From Carya illinoinensis (taxonomy: Eukaryota; Streptophyta; Magnoliopsida; Fagales; Juglandaceae): a stretch of DNA of 64,000 nt. The DNA lies in NCBI RefSeq assembly GCF_018687715.1, contig NC_056761.1, positions 20,142,001 to 20,206,000 on the forward strand, written 5' to 3'. The position numbers were made by a program, and so were the translations under genes. The notes under the pieces were generated by a model that worked only from the letters and a program-made list of their open reading frames with translations, had not been told where the DNA came from and searched no databases. Position 1 is the stretch's first letter, and each line of letters begins with the position of its first letter. Positions 32,349-44,344 of this stretch are shown here, in pieces.

Positions 32349-33784
32349 CTGTTATTAAGTAACAAACACAGTAAAATAAAAAATAAAACATAGCAAACAA
32401 ATAACCGAACATATGTATAAACAAAGCTAATCATTCAAATCAAATGAAAAGAATAATAACAACGACAAAAATTATCATCATGTAATAATAATAACAATGA
32501 CAAAAATTATCATTCTGTAGAATTACTTTTACTGTAATCTTTTAGTGGTAAAAGATTTTGTAGCTTCTAGGTAGTTTCCTTCCTAAAAAGCAAAGCTAGT
32601 GTAGTTCACAGAATAAGGTAGATTCAGATTGAATTAGGGAAGATGGACTTTAATTTTTAATTGCACCGAGCAACTTTGGGCCAATGGCTATATAGTTTGG
32701 GCCATTGTCACTCTAACTCTCTTGCAGTTCAACCAGAGTCCAATCTAGCATGCGTAAATAAAGTCTTTAAATTAGAAAAGATTATTTGTACGTGTAAGGA
32801 GCTATGTAACATGATACATTGGTACTGCTACTAATTGTTGATGATCATTATCCATTGTCAAACGGCCCTGACGACCGATAAAATGGGTAAATCAATCTGA
32901 TCCTATGTAAATAGTTATAAAATAGTTTATGAGTTTGTCATTAATTTATAAATAGTAATAAAGTAGTTTGAGAATATCAGAAACAATTGTGATTCTAAAC
33001 AAGCCTTAAGAGACCTTGATCCGGCCTGGTAGACCATCTAATTGAGCTCGAAGTGAGTGAAAATAATGGTTGATCAAACGTCCAATGTTCTCTCTCTCCA
33101 TATGACTTAAATTCACATTTCAAAGTAGAAGTCGAAAGAAGAAAGCACTTCCCAAATCAGTTAAAAAAATAGCCCACAAGACTAGTTCCAGATAATTTCT
33201 AATAATCGTCATATAAAATTTCAAAAAGATAAAACTGCATATGTAAAGACAATAGATCTAACACAAAAGCAAACCTATTTAACTTTTCAAAATAGGTAAA
33301 TAGACTTAGAAACTATAGGCACCAAATGACCAAAACAAGATAAAATCAACTAACAAAAGCATCTAGGATGAAGACGGTGGCATTACAGAAGCTTCTACTT
33401 ACATATATCGGTGAAGACGACAGCTGGGTTTTCGCAGAGGCTGAGGATGAAGACGACGGTTGGTTTTTCGGCGTAGAGACTGAGAGGGTGAGAATCGAAT
33501 GAGGGTTTTACAGTTTTACTTTTACGGTTTTTTGAAAAAAAAAAAACATGGGTACCGGGTTTTAAACCTAGAACCAGGTTTAAAATCTGGTACCCTGACT
33601 GGGAATACCCGGCTTTCAAACTGTGGGTTTCGAATCGGATTAAATCTTATCCAAAAAGCGCAATCGGAAACCTGGTTATTTAGGTTCTAGTTCGGGCCGG
33701 ATGAAAACCGGCCTGGATGAACAGTCCTACAGGCTTCGCAGCAATCATTGCCCCTTCTCGCTTGAAAGTCCGAATAGTTTTGGC

Positions 33785-34196
33785 AAAAGGAAGAAGTGAG
33801 AAGATCCTTAACAGAACATCAACCCATCCCACAATGGTTAAACCCCTATAGTCTGTGTAAATGAGAACAACGGTCAAAGCTATCACAGCTAGACTCTTGG
33901 TAAACAACCTTCAAAAGCTGGGATTGTGGACTTCAAATAGTCAAGGAATAGAACCGGGTACAGAGCATTATCAATAACCCCACTTAGCCATTTCATCCAA
34001 CCTTGCTGAAACCCCAATAAGGACCCAATGCAGCTGAAACCCAAATCACATAACCACCATTTTTAGGGAACATGGTACCCATCTCCGCAGTTAGTAATGC
34101 TTCAAGAATACTCCATATGAAAGGAAAGATGAAGAACTCGAGAAGTGCTAGAAGAGGATCGGCAGCACCAACAGCATCCTCGACCCCAAACAGCCC
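33785..34196 (-). pseudogene. Polyamine transporter (PUT/LAT family) fragment
   Basis: The minus strand reads [60 protein letters not shown], then after a one-base loss near 34005 [52 protein letters not shown] and VGWVDVLLRIFSLLPF. This is the central membrane part of plant polyamine uptake transporters (APC superfamily), about 140 of some 480 residues. It starts abruptly at 34196 after an in-frame stop and ends 55 bp from the hAT element. The frameshift and truncation make it a relic. The host genome should hold an intact paralogue. Confidence 0.8.
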
Positions 34197-34399
34197 ATCC
34201 TATCCCTTTTTGCAATACAATGCAAAATTATACAATTATACTTTTTGCTCTCTGTTGCAACAAATCGTGTGCAATTTAAAGAGCTTGACTGAACTAAGAA
34301 AAGATCCACATACAAAGCCTCATGATTTCTCACATTTTCTCAGCATTTTTGCACATTTTCTCACAATTTTTGAGTAACCAAACAAATTTTAATAGGTAA

Positions 34400-34985
34400 C
34401 CTTAGATATTCTTCAATCAATGGAGGTCGACTGTTTTTTTTTCACATAGAGCAGAGAGAGACAGGAGTAGGCCAATGATGGGGCAAGGAGGAGAGATACA
34501 GAACTTTTACGTTGCTCAATACAAACTTTTGGTCTGCTTTGAAATTTTCAAAGATCTTCAGCCGTGAAATTTTGATCACCTGCATGTTCATCTATTCTCA
34601 ATGTAGCTGAAATCTGCACGTGGCACGTGTTTAATTACTGGTGTAAATCAACGTTCGACACCCGACTGGCTCCACTCAATTGAGAAGCCTTTTGAGATTA
34701 CCTAAAAAACCATCGGTAGAAAATCTAAACTTTGGATTAATAAAGTAGAGGAGCGCATACAGTTAAGACAGCAATGAAGAGTGAACGACGTTAGAGCTAT
34801 AAAGGAAAAAAAAAAGGCCCACCACTTTACATATTGAGCAAGCAATTAAGAGTGGAACGTTGACCAAAACATATTGAGCAGTATATATATTGTTTATAGA
34901 AGACAACACATATGACTACAAAATTGGGTGATTTCCCTTCACAATGTACATTATGGACGCAAGAAATATTAAAATTACAAGCCGT
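34400..34985. other. Anonymous DNA
   Basis: No recognisable gene or element. It is AT-rich with a few short poly-A and poly-T runs. Confidence 0.4.
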
Positions 34986-35370
34986 AATTGGAAGGGATGT
35001 TCTTACGAGGAGTTGATGGGGGTTGGGGAACTCGGAGGAGGGTGGGAGACATTTCTTTTTGTGTTTTCTGATTCGGCCATGTTTTTTTTTATTTTTTAGA
35101 AATGTAGAAGAATAGCTGACGTTGGTCCTAGCGGCTCTCTGATACCATATCAGAGTTTCAATATAGCATTCCAAGCAAGTACACTAGGTGTTTGACAGAA
35201 TGCCTTAGATACAATAAGAGAGAATTCTGAAACTCGTGTTTTCTGATGTATTCCTCATTTACACAGTGGTGTTTATTACACATATGACAACTATGAGAGA
35301 GAAAACATTGTAACAGAATTTACAGTTTTCACCAATCACAAATATACAGCTCAACTCATCTGTTACAAGG
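34986..35370 (-). mobile_element. Copia 5' end remnant: LTR, primer site and gag start
   Basis: On the minus strand a short LTR-like segment (about 35366 to 35148, starting TGTAACAGATGAG) runs into TATGGTATCAGAGAGCC at 35149-35133, a Met-tRNA primer site. The leader and ATGGCCGAATCAGAAAAC (MAESENTKRN..) follow near 35082. The reading frame stops after about 25 codons and similarity is lost. The LTR outer edge is uncertain. This is a truncated copia insertion. Confidence 0.6.
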
Positions 35371-35490
35371 AATTTTCTTATGGACGTTGCTCATTGCGTT
35401 GCTCATTGCAGGAGGCAGAGTGGTTCTCTGTTGTGGTAGAGGCAGTGCTTCCACTATGCTGCGCATGTGAGGCCTTTGCTCCAATACTCT

Positions 35491-35491
35491 G

Positions 35492-35544
<53 letters not shown>

Positions 35545-35550
35545 GTATAT
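35491..35550. repeat. (CT)n(AT)n compound microsatellite
   Basis: An imperfect then perfect CT run (35491-35528) is followed by an AT run to about 35545. Confidence 0.95.
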
Positions 35551-36061
35551 AGAATATACTTATATATATGCTTTTCCAGTGATCATGGGCAGGTTTAAAG
35601 ATTGATATTTCATTGCTCAAAGAAACAAACAAATAGGAATAGTTTCCTGCTGCAAACAAATATAATGAAATCGCCATATTCAGAAATTTCCCCAACATCC
35701 ATTAAATCCTCTTCTAATAAATACCATCTTTTAATCAGAGTGCGATAGCCCATGAAATTATTTTGGTCTATTACTTAAGTAGAGCTTTGGTGCCCTCAAG
35801 TAAAAAGCCAGTTGGACTCCAATGCTGTTGCTTTTGCTGTTGTAAACATTGTGTCATTAGCATTCTTTTTTTAATTCTTACATTTCCTGTCTAAAATGTT
35901 TGTTCATCATATCATTCTCTCTTTTCTTTGTTTTTCAAGCATTTCTTTTTTAACTTAATCTTGAGTACATTTTACTTTTGTGCTTTTCTTTTCAGTTAGA
36001 TTTTTGTTATGTAGTTCAAATTGGTGCTACTTTGGATTGGCGTTGTTTGAAATTACTTTTT

Positions 36062-36592
36062 TGTTACACAACTGTCGGCAAGAACCATTTAAGAGGAAAG
36101 AAGAGTGGCGGCAGTGAAATGCTTACTGATGGAGATGAAGAATCGGACCCTATGCGATAAAGGAGATAGATCTAGAAGTGATTTGAAGGGAAGGTTCGGT
36201 CAACGCATTTGGGGATGTGCTGGGTCTAATTCGGGTTGGGCCCTATCATGGGTCATTTAGAGTCCAATGGCTACGGGCTAAAGTGTAGGCCTGAGTTTAT
36301 CTTAAGATGTTAAGTCCAAGTCCGTTATTTTCTGCGTGTCTTTATTTAGTCTTCTATGCTAAGTCCAGTCTAGTAGTCGGCCCATGGCCCATTTCCTTTC
36401 CAGAATGTAAAGATGGTGACCTTATATCAAGTGTCGTCTATGCTGTAGGTTTTTTTATCTGAAAAGTAATAGCAAAAACCCTACTTTCCTTTATCCTTCT
36501 TTCTCTCTTTCCCTATCTATATTCTAGAGGAGCTGCCCTCGAAGAAAGCAATTTCCCTGTGCATTTATTACTCACTGTTCGGGTGTGTTACA
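36062..36592 (+). repeat. Chromovirus 5' LTR, 531 bp
   Basis: Bounded by TG and CA and followed two bases later by the PBS. Confidence 0.93.
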
Positions 36593-36629
36593 AGTGGTAT
36601 CCAGAGACTATCGTGTGCATCTTATTGCA

Positions 36630-37779
36630 ACCTGTGGCAGAAGGAACTAGACAAAACCAGCTACAAGAAGGGCTCAATGCCCTAAAAAAGACTACTGATT
36701 CTCAATATCAAGACCTAAAAAAATTCACTGAATCTTAGCATTTACAATTTGAGACTGAAATGGGAGCTATGAAGACACAAATGGTGGCAATGGTGCTGCA
36801 GCTTGCTGTCATAACTGAAGAGTTACAAAAAAGAAGCTCTCATGGCAGTCCCCATGGATCATTTTTGGATGCTCATATGCAAGGGAATGAATCATCAACA
36901 CAACCCACAGGCGCCGCCCATGGGGGAGGTTCAGACTAGGATAGTGAGCTTAAACTTCCCTGTATTCACTAGGAAGGATCCTGCAGGGTGGATTTACAAG
37001 GTAAATAAGTTTTTCTCATTCCATAATACACTTCCACAACATAGGATAAAATTAGCATCATTTCACATGGAGGGAAAAGCATTAACATGGTTTCAAGGGA
37101 TGGAAAAGACCAAGCAGATCTCTAGCTGGGAAGCATTTATTAACTCTTTACTAATGAGATTTGGACCCAATGCTTATGATGACCCCATGGAATCCCTTAC
37201 TAGATTAAGGCAAACTCACTCTGTTGAGGAGTACAAAGCTCGATTTGAAACACTGGCCAATAGACTGAGGGGCCTATCAGACTGTTACAAGCTGAGTTGC
37301 TTCCTAAGACGATGTTCAACCCAATGGACCTCCCTTCTGCTTACAGCCTAGCTCAACTCCAAGAAGAAAACTTAAACTTAACCAAAAAGGGATCCAAAAC
37401 CTTCTCAAACCCTTCATCCTACTCACCTGACCTCGGTATTCTCAAAACTCCCGTCCACCACACCACAGATAACCACAAAACCAACCAGAAACCCAGCTTG
37501 AAAATCCAAAAAATTAATCAAAACCAAATGAAAGAAAGGAGGGAGAAGGGACTATGCTATCACTATGACGCAAAATGGAGCCCAGGGCATAAATGCACAA
37601 ATCCGAAGCTATACCTGTTGGAAGATGTCTTGTTGGAGCAAACTGTGGAAGAGGTCGTGGAGGAGAAACAACCTAACCAAAGGGAAGAAACAGCTCCCAT
37701 GGAGTTATACTCAACCCAAGTGCACCTAGAAATTTCACTCCATGCAATAACAGGTTCCCATAACCCATGGACCATGTAG
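36630..37779 (+). pseudogene. Chromovirus gag, frameshifted
   Basis: The N-terminal part reads in one frame with a TAG after KKFTES (about 36738) and then VITEELQKRSSHGSPHGSF. The core shifts frame near 36925 to VSLNFPVFTRKDPAGWIYKV, FHMEGKALTWFQGMEK and RLRQTHSVEEYKARFETLAN (retrotransposon gag domain). It shifts back near 37300 to FNPMDLPSAYSLAQLQEENL, a basic tail and a degenerate zinc knuckle (LCYHYDAKWSPGHKC, first Cys pair altered). A TAG at 37777-37779 separates it from the protease. Gag would form the particle; this copy cannot. Confidence 0.88.
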
Positions 37780-39735
37780 GTAAAAGGACAGATTCGGAAC
37801 AGTTGCATGACAATCTTGATTGATATGGGACCAACACACAACTTTTTGGACTCAGCCATTGTTCATCGAGCAAGATTACCTGTGGATAACAAAGAAACAG
37901 TCAAGGTTAGAGTTGCAAATGGAGAGATTATTCCCAGTGAGGGCAAGTGCAGTGATGTGAAAGTTTTAATTCAAGGAACTACCTTTAGTGTGAAAGTGCA
38001 GGTGCTGGTTTTAGCTGGGTGTGACATGGTACTTGGAATTAAATGGCTTAGGGAGCTAGGATCAATCTTGTGGGACTTTGAGAAACTGTTGATGCAGTTT
38101 TTATATGGGGGAAGTGAGGTAAAATTGCAAGGTTTGGCAGCTGCCCAATTGATAGAAAAAGGGCCTCTAAACAGATCCAATAAATTAGAGTCTAAAGGGG
38201 TAATTCTGCAGTTAATGGAGAGCCCTAAATCCCAGGTGCAACAAGCTGAAAGTGTGGTGCCAGAACCTATTATGGCCCTTATTGACCAGTATAAAGAAGC
38301 TTTTTCTGTACCAAAGGGGCTGCCCCCTCGGAGAACCCATGACCACTCCATCAACTTGATGCCTAATACCCAACCCATTTCCATAAGACCCTACTGCTAC
38401 CCATACTACCAAAAAGATGAGATTGAAAAAGTAGTGAAGGAATTACTGGTTTTAGGGGTCATACAACCTAGCCAAAGCCCATACTCTTCACCGGTGCTGC
38501 TAGTTCGTAAAGCAGATGACACATGAAGATTATGTGTAAATTACAGGGGGTTGAACAGCGTTACCATTAAGGATAAATTTCCTATCCCTGTAGTGGAGGA
38601 GCTGATGGATGAGTTGCAAGGGTCTATTATTTTCTCTAAACTGGATTTAAGATCTAGATACCATCAAATTCGAGTGAAGCCCAATGACATGTCCAAAACA
38701 GCCTTTAGAACTCATGAGGGACACTGTGAGTTCTTAGTAATGCCATTTGGCCTTACTAACACCCCCTCTACATTCCAAAGTTTGATGAACGAGGTATTTC
38801 ATCCTTACTTAAGGAAATTTACTCTTGTTTTTTTTGACGATATTCTTGTGTACAGCAAAACAGAAGGGGAACATCTTGAGCACCTCCAGATGGCATTGGA
38901 GACCCTTAGACATCACCAACTCTATGCAAAACAGTCTAAGTGCTCATTTTGGTGCAAGGAGGTGGCTTATCTCGGTCACTTGATTTCCACTCAAGGAGTG
39001 AGAGCTAACCCCGATAAGCTTAAAGCTATGGTGGAGTGGCCCCTACCTAACTCTATAAAAGCCTTACGTGAATTTTTGGGGTTAACGGGATACTATCGTA
39101 GGTTCATTAAAGGTTATGGTGGGATTGTTGCCCCACTGACAAGAATGCTCAAAAAAGAGGAATTTCAATGGAGTGAGGAAGCTAAGGTGGCTTTTCTCAA
39201 GCTGAAAGAGGCTGTAACTCAGCCACCCGTCTTAGCACTATTGGATTTCATCACTCCCTTCACCATCGAGTGTGATGCATCTAGGATAGCCATAGGGGCA
39301 GTCCTTATGCAACAAGGCATGCCTATTGCCTTTTACATCCAAGCTTTGAAGGGTCGGGCACTTGGGATGTCTACATATGAAAAAGAATTATTTGCCCTCG
39401 TCTCGGCTGTCCTCAAGTGGAGACCCTACCTATTGGGGCAAACTTTTGTGGTCCAGAACGATCAACAAAGTCTAAAACATTTATTGGACCAGAAAATAGG
39501 CACACCTATGCAACAAAGGTGGATCACCAAGCTACTTGGTTATGACTTTATAGTAGAATAAAAGAGGGGTTCAGAAAATTGGGTAGCGGATGCCTTATCA
39601 CGGAAAGGGAAAGAACAAGAGGGGACCCTAATGCTGATTTCCTTTCCCACAATGGATTGGATGGGGGATCTTAAGGCAACCTATGACTCGGATACACAGC
39701 TCAAGGAACTCTTACAGTGATACGCAGAAGGGAAA
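37780..39735 (+). pseudogene. Chromovirus protease, reverse transcriptase and RNase H
   Basis: One frame with three stops: TGA 38524-38526, TAA 39559-39561 and TGA 39718-39720. The protease motif reads LIDMGPTHNF, so the catalytic Asp is kept but the usual DSG is DMG. RT has FSKLDLRSRYHQIRV, TAFRTHEGHCEFLVMPFG and the catalytic FFDDILVYS near 38830-38860. RNase H has TIECDASRIAIGAVLMQQG, STYEKELFALVSAVLKW and DQQSLKHLL. The TGA at 38524 replaces the Trp usually found before RxC in this motif. Not functional. Confidence 0.93.
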
Positions 39736-41088
39736 TTGGGGTCGAAGTACACCATGAGGGAAGGGCCACTCCTATACAAAAATCGGTTGTACATCCCTAA
39801 TGATCAGGGGTTCAAGAGCAAGCTCATGGAACTGACACATAGCAGCCCTTGGGGAGGGCATTCGGGATATGACAAAACCATCCATTGGTTGAGGAGGGAC
39901 TTTTATTGGCATGGATTAAAAATAGATCTCAAGAAATTCATAAGGGCTTGTGATACGTGCCAAAGGGTCAAGGTGGATAACACATTGCCTAGTGGCTTAC
40001 TGTAGCCCTTTCCCATACCCACCCAACCTTGGACTCACATAACCATGGATTTCATTGACGGGTTATCCAGCTCCCACGGATTTGATTGCCTCTGGGTTAT
40101 GGTGGATCGTTTGATGAAATTTAGTCACTCTGTACCCCCGAAGCATCCCTACACAGTTAAAGTGGTCGTTGATTTGTTTCTAAAGAACATACTCAGGTTA
40201 CACGGCTTACCGCTGTCTATCACTTCAGACAGAGACAGCACCTTCACCAGTCAGTTTTGGCAGGAGCTCTTCTCTCTACAGGGAGTTCAGATGGCCCTAA
40301 GTTCCACTTACCACCCCCAAACCGATGGTCAAGCGGAGGTCATCAATAAGACAGTTGAAAACTACCTGCGTTGCTTCGCGGGTGACAGGCCCAAAGATTG
40401 GGCCGTATGGGTTCCTTTGGCTGAGTGGTGGTACAATTCCACTCAGCACCACTCTACAAAAGTCACCCCCTTTGAAGCTCTATACGGGTTCCCCCCACCT
40501 AGGTGGCTGGACTATACCCCGGGAATAGCTAGAATGGACATTATGGACTGTACACTATGCACCAGAGATCAGATATCCAAGCTTCTTCAACACAATTTAC
40601 ACAGAGCCCAACAAAGAATGAAAAAATATTCTGACTTGAAAAGAAAAGAGCAAGAGTTCACAGTGGGGGAATGGGTATACTTACGTCCTCAACCATATCG
40701 GCAGACATCCGTAGCCCAGCGCCGACAGGTCAAGTTAGCCCCCCGATTTTTCAGACCATTCCAAGTGACCCAGAGGATCGGTGCCACTGCATATAAACTG
40801 GATGTACCCGTGAGCTCACGGATCCATGCCACCTTTCACGTGTCCCAGCTCAAACGCAAACTAGGAACCCGAGTAACGGTAATACCCACCTTGCCTCCCG
40901 TAGACAACCAAGGAGTCTTGATCCCGGAACCCCTGAAGATACTCGACCGACGCTTGAAGAAAGTTGGGAACAAGGCTAAGGCTGAAATGCTTGTACAATG
41001 GCAGGGGCAAGGTCCCGAAGATGCGACATGGGAGATGTACTCCCAGCTCAAAGATCAGTTTCCCCACCTTGTGGACAAGGTTTTTTAA
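39736..41088 (+). pseudogene. Chromovirus integrase with chromodomain
   Basis: The zinc-binding HHCC domain is at GGHSGYDKTIHWLRRDFYW and CDTCQRVK. A TAG at 40003-40005 interrupts at the conserved GLLxPLPIP. The core has MDFIDGLSSS (first Asp), ITSDRDSTFTSQFW (second Asp) and HPQTDGQAEVINKT (Glu). The C-terminal GPY-like segment reads LAPRFFRPFQVTQRIG then FHVSQLKRKLG. A chromodomain ends the protein (PLKILDRRLKKVGNKAKAEM, LVQWQGQGPEDATWE), ending at 41088. Chromodomains direct integration to marked chromatin. All catalytic residues survive apart from the stop. Confidence 0.93.
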
Positions 41089-41100
41089 ACGGGAAGGATT

Positions 41101-41630
41101 TGTTACACAACTGCCGGCAAGAACCATTGAAGAGGAAAGAAGAGTGGCGGCAGTGAAATGCTTAGCAATGGAGATGAAGAATCGGACCCTATGTGATAAA
41201 GGAGATAGATCTAGAAGTGATCTGAAGGGAAGCTTCGGTCAACGCATTCAGGGATGACCTGGGTCTAATTCGGGGTGAGCCCTATCATGGGTCATTTAGA
41301 GTCCAATGGTTACAAGCTAAAGTGTAGGCCTGAGTTTATGTTAAGATGTTAAGTCGAAGTCTGCTATTTTCTGCATGTCTTTATTTAGTCTTCTATGCTA
41401 AGTCCAGTCTAGTAGTTGGCCCATGGCCCATTTCCTTTCCAGAATGTAAAGATGGTGACCTTATATCAGGCACTGTCTATGCTGTAGGTTTTTAATCTAA
41501 AAAGTAATAGCAAAAACCCTACTTTCCTTTATCCTTCTTTCTCTCTTTCCCTATCTATATTCTGGAGGAGCTCCCCTCGAAGAGAGCAATTTCCATGTGC
41601 ATTTATTACTCATTGTTCATGTGTGTTACA
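41101..41630 (+). repeat. Chromovirus 3' LTR, 530 bp
   Basis: Begins 12 bp after the integrase stop and matches 36062-36592 end to end. The purine stretch AAACGGGAAGGA before it serves as the polypurine tract. Confidence 0.93.
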
Positions 41631-43640
41631 TTTTCATTTTCTTTTTATTTGGACTATGCCTTTCACCGACAGGGTTGTCTCTAGATCTGGAACTTTTTTA
41701 AGAATCAGGCAACTTACATGACACACCATTATTTGTATTTCAGATATTTATATATAGTACATATAGCAAGTTTTACTAGAAACTCAACCAATTATTCATG
41801 TGTAGCCTTATGCATTTTGTTTGCTTAAAGAGAACAGTAGTTAAAGGTTTTAACTAATGGATGACATTCCTCTGCAGGGATGTGATTATATTTGCAATTA
41901 TATAGGCAAGAGTTTCAGTTTATCTAACTAGGAGTTAGTCCTTACTTTTTCTTTATGTAATCGAGGTTTTTTGAGATAAAAAAAGAGTCTTGCCTTTCCT
42001 TAAAGCGTCAAGGGTGTGCCTAGCTTGAAGCTAAATCTTTGTCCGTAGAATATTCTTTTAGTTACTTGAAAGTCAAGACCATTGTGTGTTTCTAATAATT
42101 ATTTAATTTATTAGATAACAAACACAAGCTTCATTATTTAATTTATTAGATAACAAACTAAGCTCTGCTCACATGTATACAACAATTTATTGTATAGATG
42201 TGCTTTAACATGTATGACCATGTGATTATGCCTGTGCGAATTGGATGTTTGTTGTCCCACGGGAGACACTCCACGTAAAGGCTATCATCTCTCAATTCCA
42301 AGTCTTAGCAATCCTATCTTTTCAATAAGATAAGAAGAATGAGCTTTGGCCACATCCTGCTTAACTATGTTAACTAGTCTAAGGGATGTGGGTTGTGTGT
42401 ACTTGCATGTCTATGTGTAATGCCCAGTAATATGTGAAGCTTAGGAAACAGAAACATGCTGAAGTATTGGAAGTGTCCAGCAATTGGGTACATGGGACGC
42501 ATTTTTTGATAGATGGGTACATGACTTGTATTTGGAAACATTAGGCATAAATGTGCCTATTGGAAGAATTGGTAAGACTATTGAACTTGACCTACAAACC
42601 CAATAACACCAGTAATCATAACAACCAAATGTCATGATGCTATTCCATGTTGCATAAATTTCAAATTGCATGTGTCAATTTTTACCATGTAAATTAGCAT
42701 GGGAAATATTCAATGAATAAAGTAATAGATGCATTATATTCTCCTTACTAAGTCATCATCAATTAGTAAGGAGAATATGTGATATTAGTTATTATGGGTC
42801 TGAATGGTAGGATAACATACATTAGTCTTAATAACATATTGTGTAGATTGATGCATTTTATCTACCATTGGCAGATTGATGTTTGGTTGCAAAGCACAAT
42901 GATTGTTCTGAAAATTTCCCGCTTGTATATAAGGAGGTGGATTGCAGTGGCATTAAATGGTGTTCCACCCACCCCTGCCTAGCTTGTGTTCGAATTATAG
43001 CTGCCTACTTCAATAGAGGTATTTCCTAACTGATGAGTTTCAAAAAGTATTGGGCTGTGCTGTGTAAAAAAGGACATAGTTCCCATAGTTTGTACTTGCT
43101 CTTCATTAAACTACATATTATGTGAATCTTCAACATTGGATGAATGAATGTCCTTTATTAGGTTGGCAAAAAAAAAAAAAAAAAAAAAAAAAAAGATGAT
43201 TGCACATAGTTTTGTTGGTGTGGATCCTAAATTAAATGTTCAACAGGATAGATAAGTCATCCAATGAAATATATGTTACCAGTTTTGCAATGGGAATCCC
43301 ACACATGTATATGTACACTGTCTATATGCAATGTTGTGGTCACAGGAAGTATTAATGCCCATGAGCATGTTCATGTAAAACATGAGATACAGTATTATAA
43401 ATGTTGCAAGAAACTCAGCATGAATTAGAACTTTAAACAAAAATAAATAAACTGTTTTTTAATATATGGCAACAAAAATTTGAAGAAATTGTGAGAATAA
43501 TCTGATTTGAAATTGAGTAATTGGTTGTACAGCAAGTTTGGGTTTGATAATGTATGGGCGTGGAAAATTTCTGGGTTGATATAATTTTGATGTAACCCAA
43601 AAAGAAACACAACCACCGTAATTAATAGATTCCTGGACAA
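41631..43640. other. Anonymous AT-rich DNA with a poly-A run
   Basis: No recognisable gene or element. 43168-43194 is 27 consecutive A, possibly a retroposon tail, but no retroposon body is readable beside it. Confidence 0.4.
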
Positions 43641-44131
43641 AAAATTGGTAATATTTTTAATTGCGGCAATTTAATAAATCATCGGTAAAGCGTATAAACA
43701 CGATGACTTTTTTCGACAACATGTGCCTATTGTGATGATCAAAAAACATCCCTATTAAAATGTTTTTGCCACTTTAAATTTTTTCGTTGGGAATGCCTCA
43801 ATCATTTACAGTGATTATATATAGTTTTTGCGACGGTAATTAAATGTCGCAATAAATTTCTCCTAGCGAATCCGAACGGAACATGGAATGCTTGTTTACA
43901 GCGAAATATTGCTTAATCTCGGGGTGGAAAATCGCCTGAAATAAACACTATTACAAGAAAAATGATCCTTTTGCGGTGATTTAAGTATTATTAGGAGTAA
44001 AATCGCCGCAATAAATTATTAATTCTAATGATTTTGATGTCGCTGCGGACTTTTAATATTAAGTTTTGAAAGTGATCTTTTGTAGTATTTTTTGACATTT
44101 TACAACTAAAAAATTTGCCGTAATATAAAAA

Positions 44132-44143
44132 CACATATTCAAG
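44132..44143. repeat. LINE target duplication, left copy
   Basis: CACATATTCAAG. The partner CACATCATCAAG at 44333-44344 agrees at ten of twelve bases. Confidence 0.7.
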
Positions 44144-44332
44144 TTTTTTTTTTTTTTTCTTTTGATAGGAAAAAAACACTTTCATTAATAACCAAACTTC
44201 ACTACAACTGTAAATCAGTCCATAGGACTTGTTGAACACTAGGAGGAACAGACTCCCACCAAACACTTGTATCACTAACATTTCTTGAATACCTTGCTAG
44301 TCTATGTGCTGATTTATTTGCATCCCTATTAA
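44144..44332 (-). mobile_element. 5'-truncated LINE tail
   Basis: Read on the minus strand, this 190-bp insert encodes the end of a plant LINE ORF2 RNase H-like region (NRDANKSAHRLARYSRNVSD, WWESVPPSVQQVLWTDLQL, stop), then AATGAAAGTGTTTTTTTCCT and a poly-A tail. It is bounded by a 12-bp near-perfect duplication, the signature of target-primed reverse transcription, and lies inside the CACTA-like end. Confidence 0.75.
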
Positions 44333-44344
44333 CACATCATCAAG

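Larger units (their letters stand above)
28842..33729 (-). mobile_element. Second hAT DNA transposon, about 4.9 kb
   Basis: The left end TAGGACTTTTCATCTGG and the complement of the right end (TAGGACTGTTCATCCAGG) form a matching TAGGAC terminal inverted repeat. Subterminal ACCCGG/CCGGGT motifs crowd both ends (28875-28945 and 33550-33710). TTCGCA occurs outside both ends (28836-28841 and 33735-33740) and may be part of an 8-bp duplication displaced by a few bases. Decayed BED finger and hAT transposase blocks run 32348 to 30338 on the minus strand. It is a different subfamily from the element at 13677, with different subterminal motifs. The stretches 28990-30300 and 32400-33500 hold no gene I recognise. 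Confidence 0.85.
36062..41630 (+). mobile_element. Complete Ty3/gypsy chromovirus, 5569 bp
   Basis: LTRs at 36062-36592 and 41101-41630 both start TGTTACACAACTG and end GTGTGTTACA. By direct reading they differ at about 37 of 530 sites (about 7%), so the element is several times older than the copia at 20750. The PBS is at 36595-36608 (TGGTATCCAGAGAC, one base off the Met-tRNA match). Flanks TTTTT/TTTTC agree at four of five bases. The interior runs gag, protease, RT, RNase H, integrase, chromodomain on the plus strand, with two frame changes in gag and five in-frame stops in pol. Confidence 0.95.

Noticed and set aside
32880..33010. Second copy of the GTTTGGA-type MITE
   Set aside because: Shares some interior words (AATAGTAATAAAGTAGTTTGAG) with the 20211 class, but no termini or duplication could be paired.
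35141..35150. A tRNA gene, suggested by Met-tRNA-complementary sequences here and at five other sites
   Set aside because: Each is a 12-15 base primer binding site beside an LTR; no cloverleaf or A/B boxes are present.
38212..38412. Minus-strand frames across the chromovirus pol (also 37563-37873 and 40836-41127)
   Set aside because: Antisense shadows of a clearly identified plus-strand pol gene.
41631..43640. A gene between the chromovirus and the CACTA-like end
   Set aside because: Only short frames without motifs or plausible splice structure; AT-rich and stop-rich in all frames.
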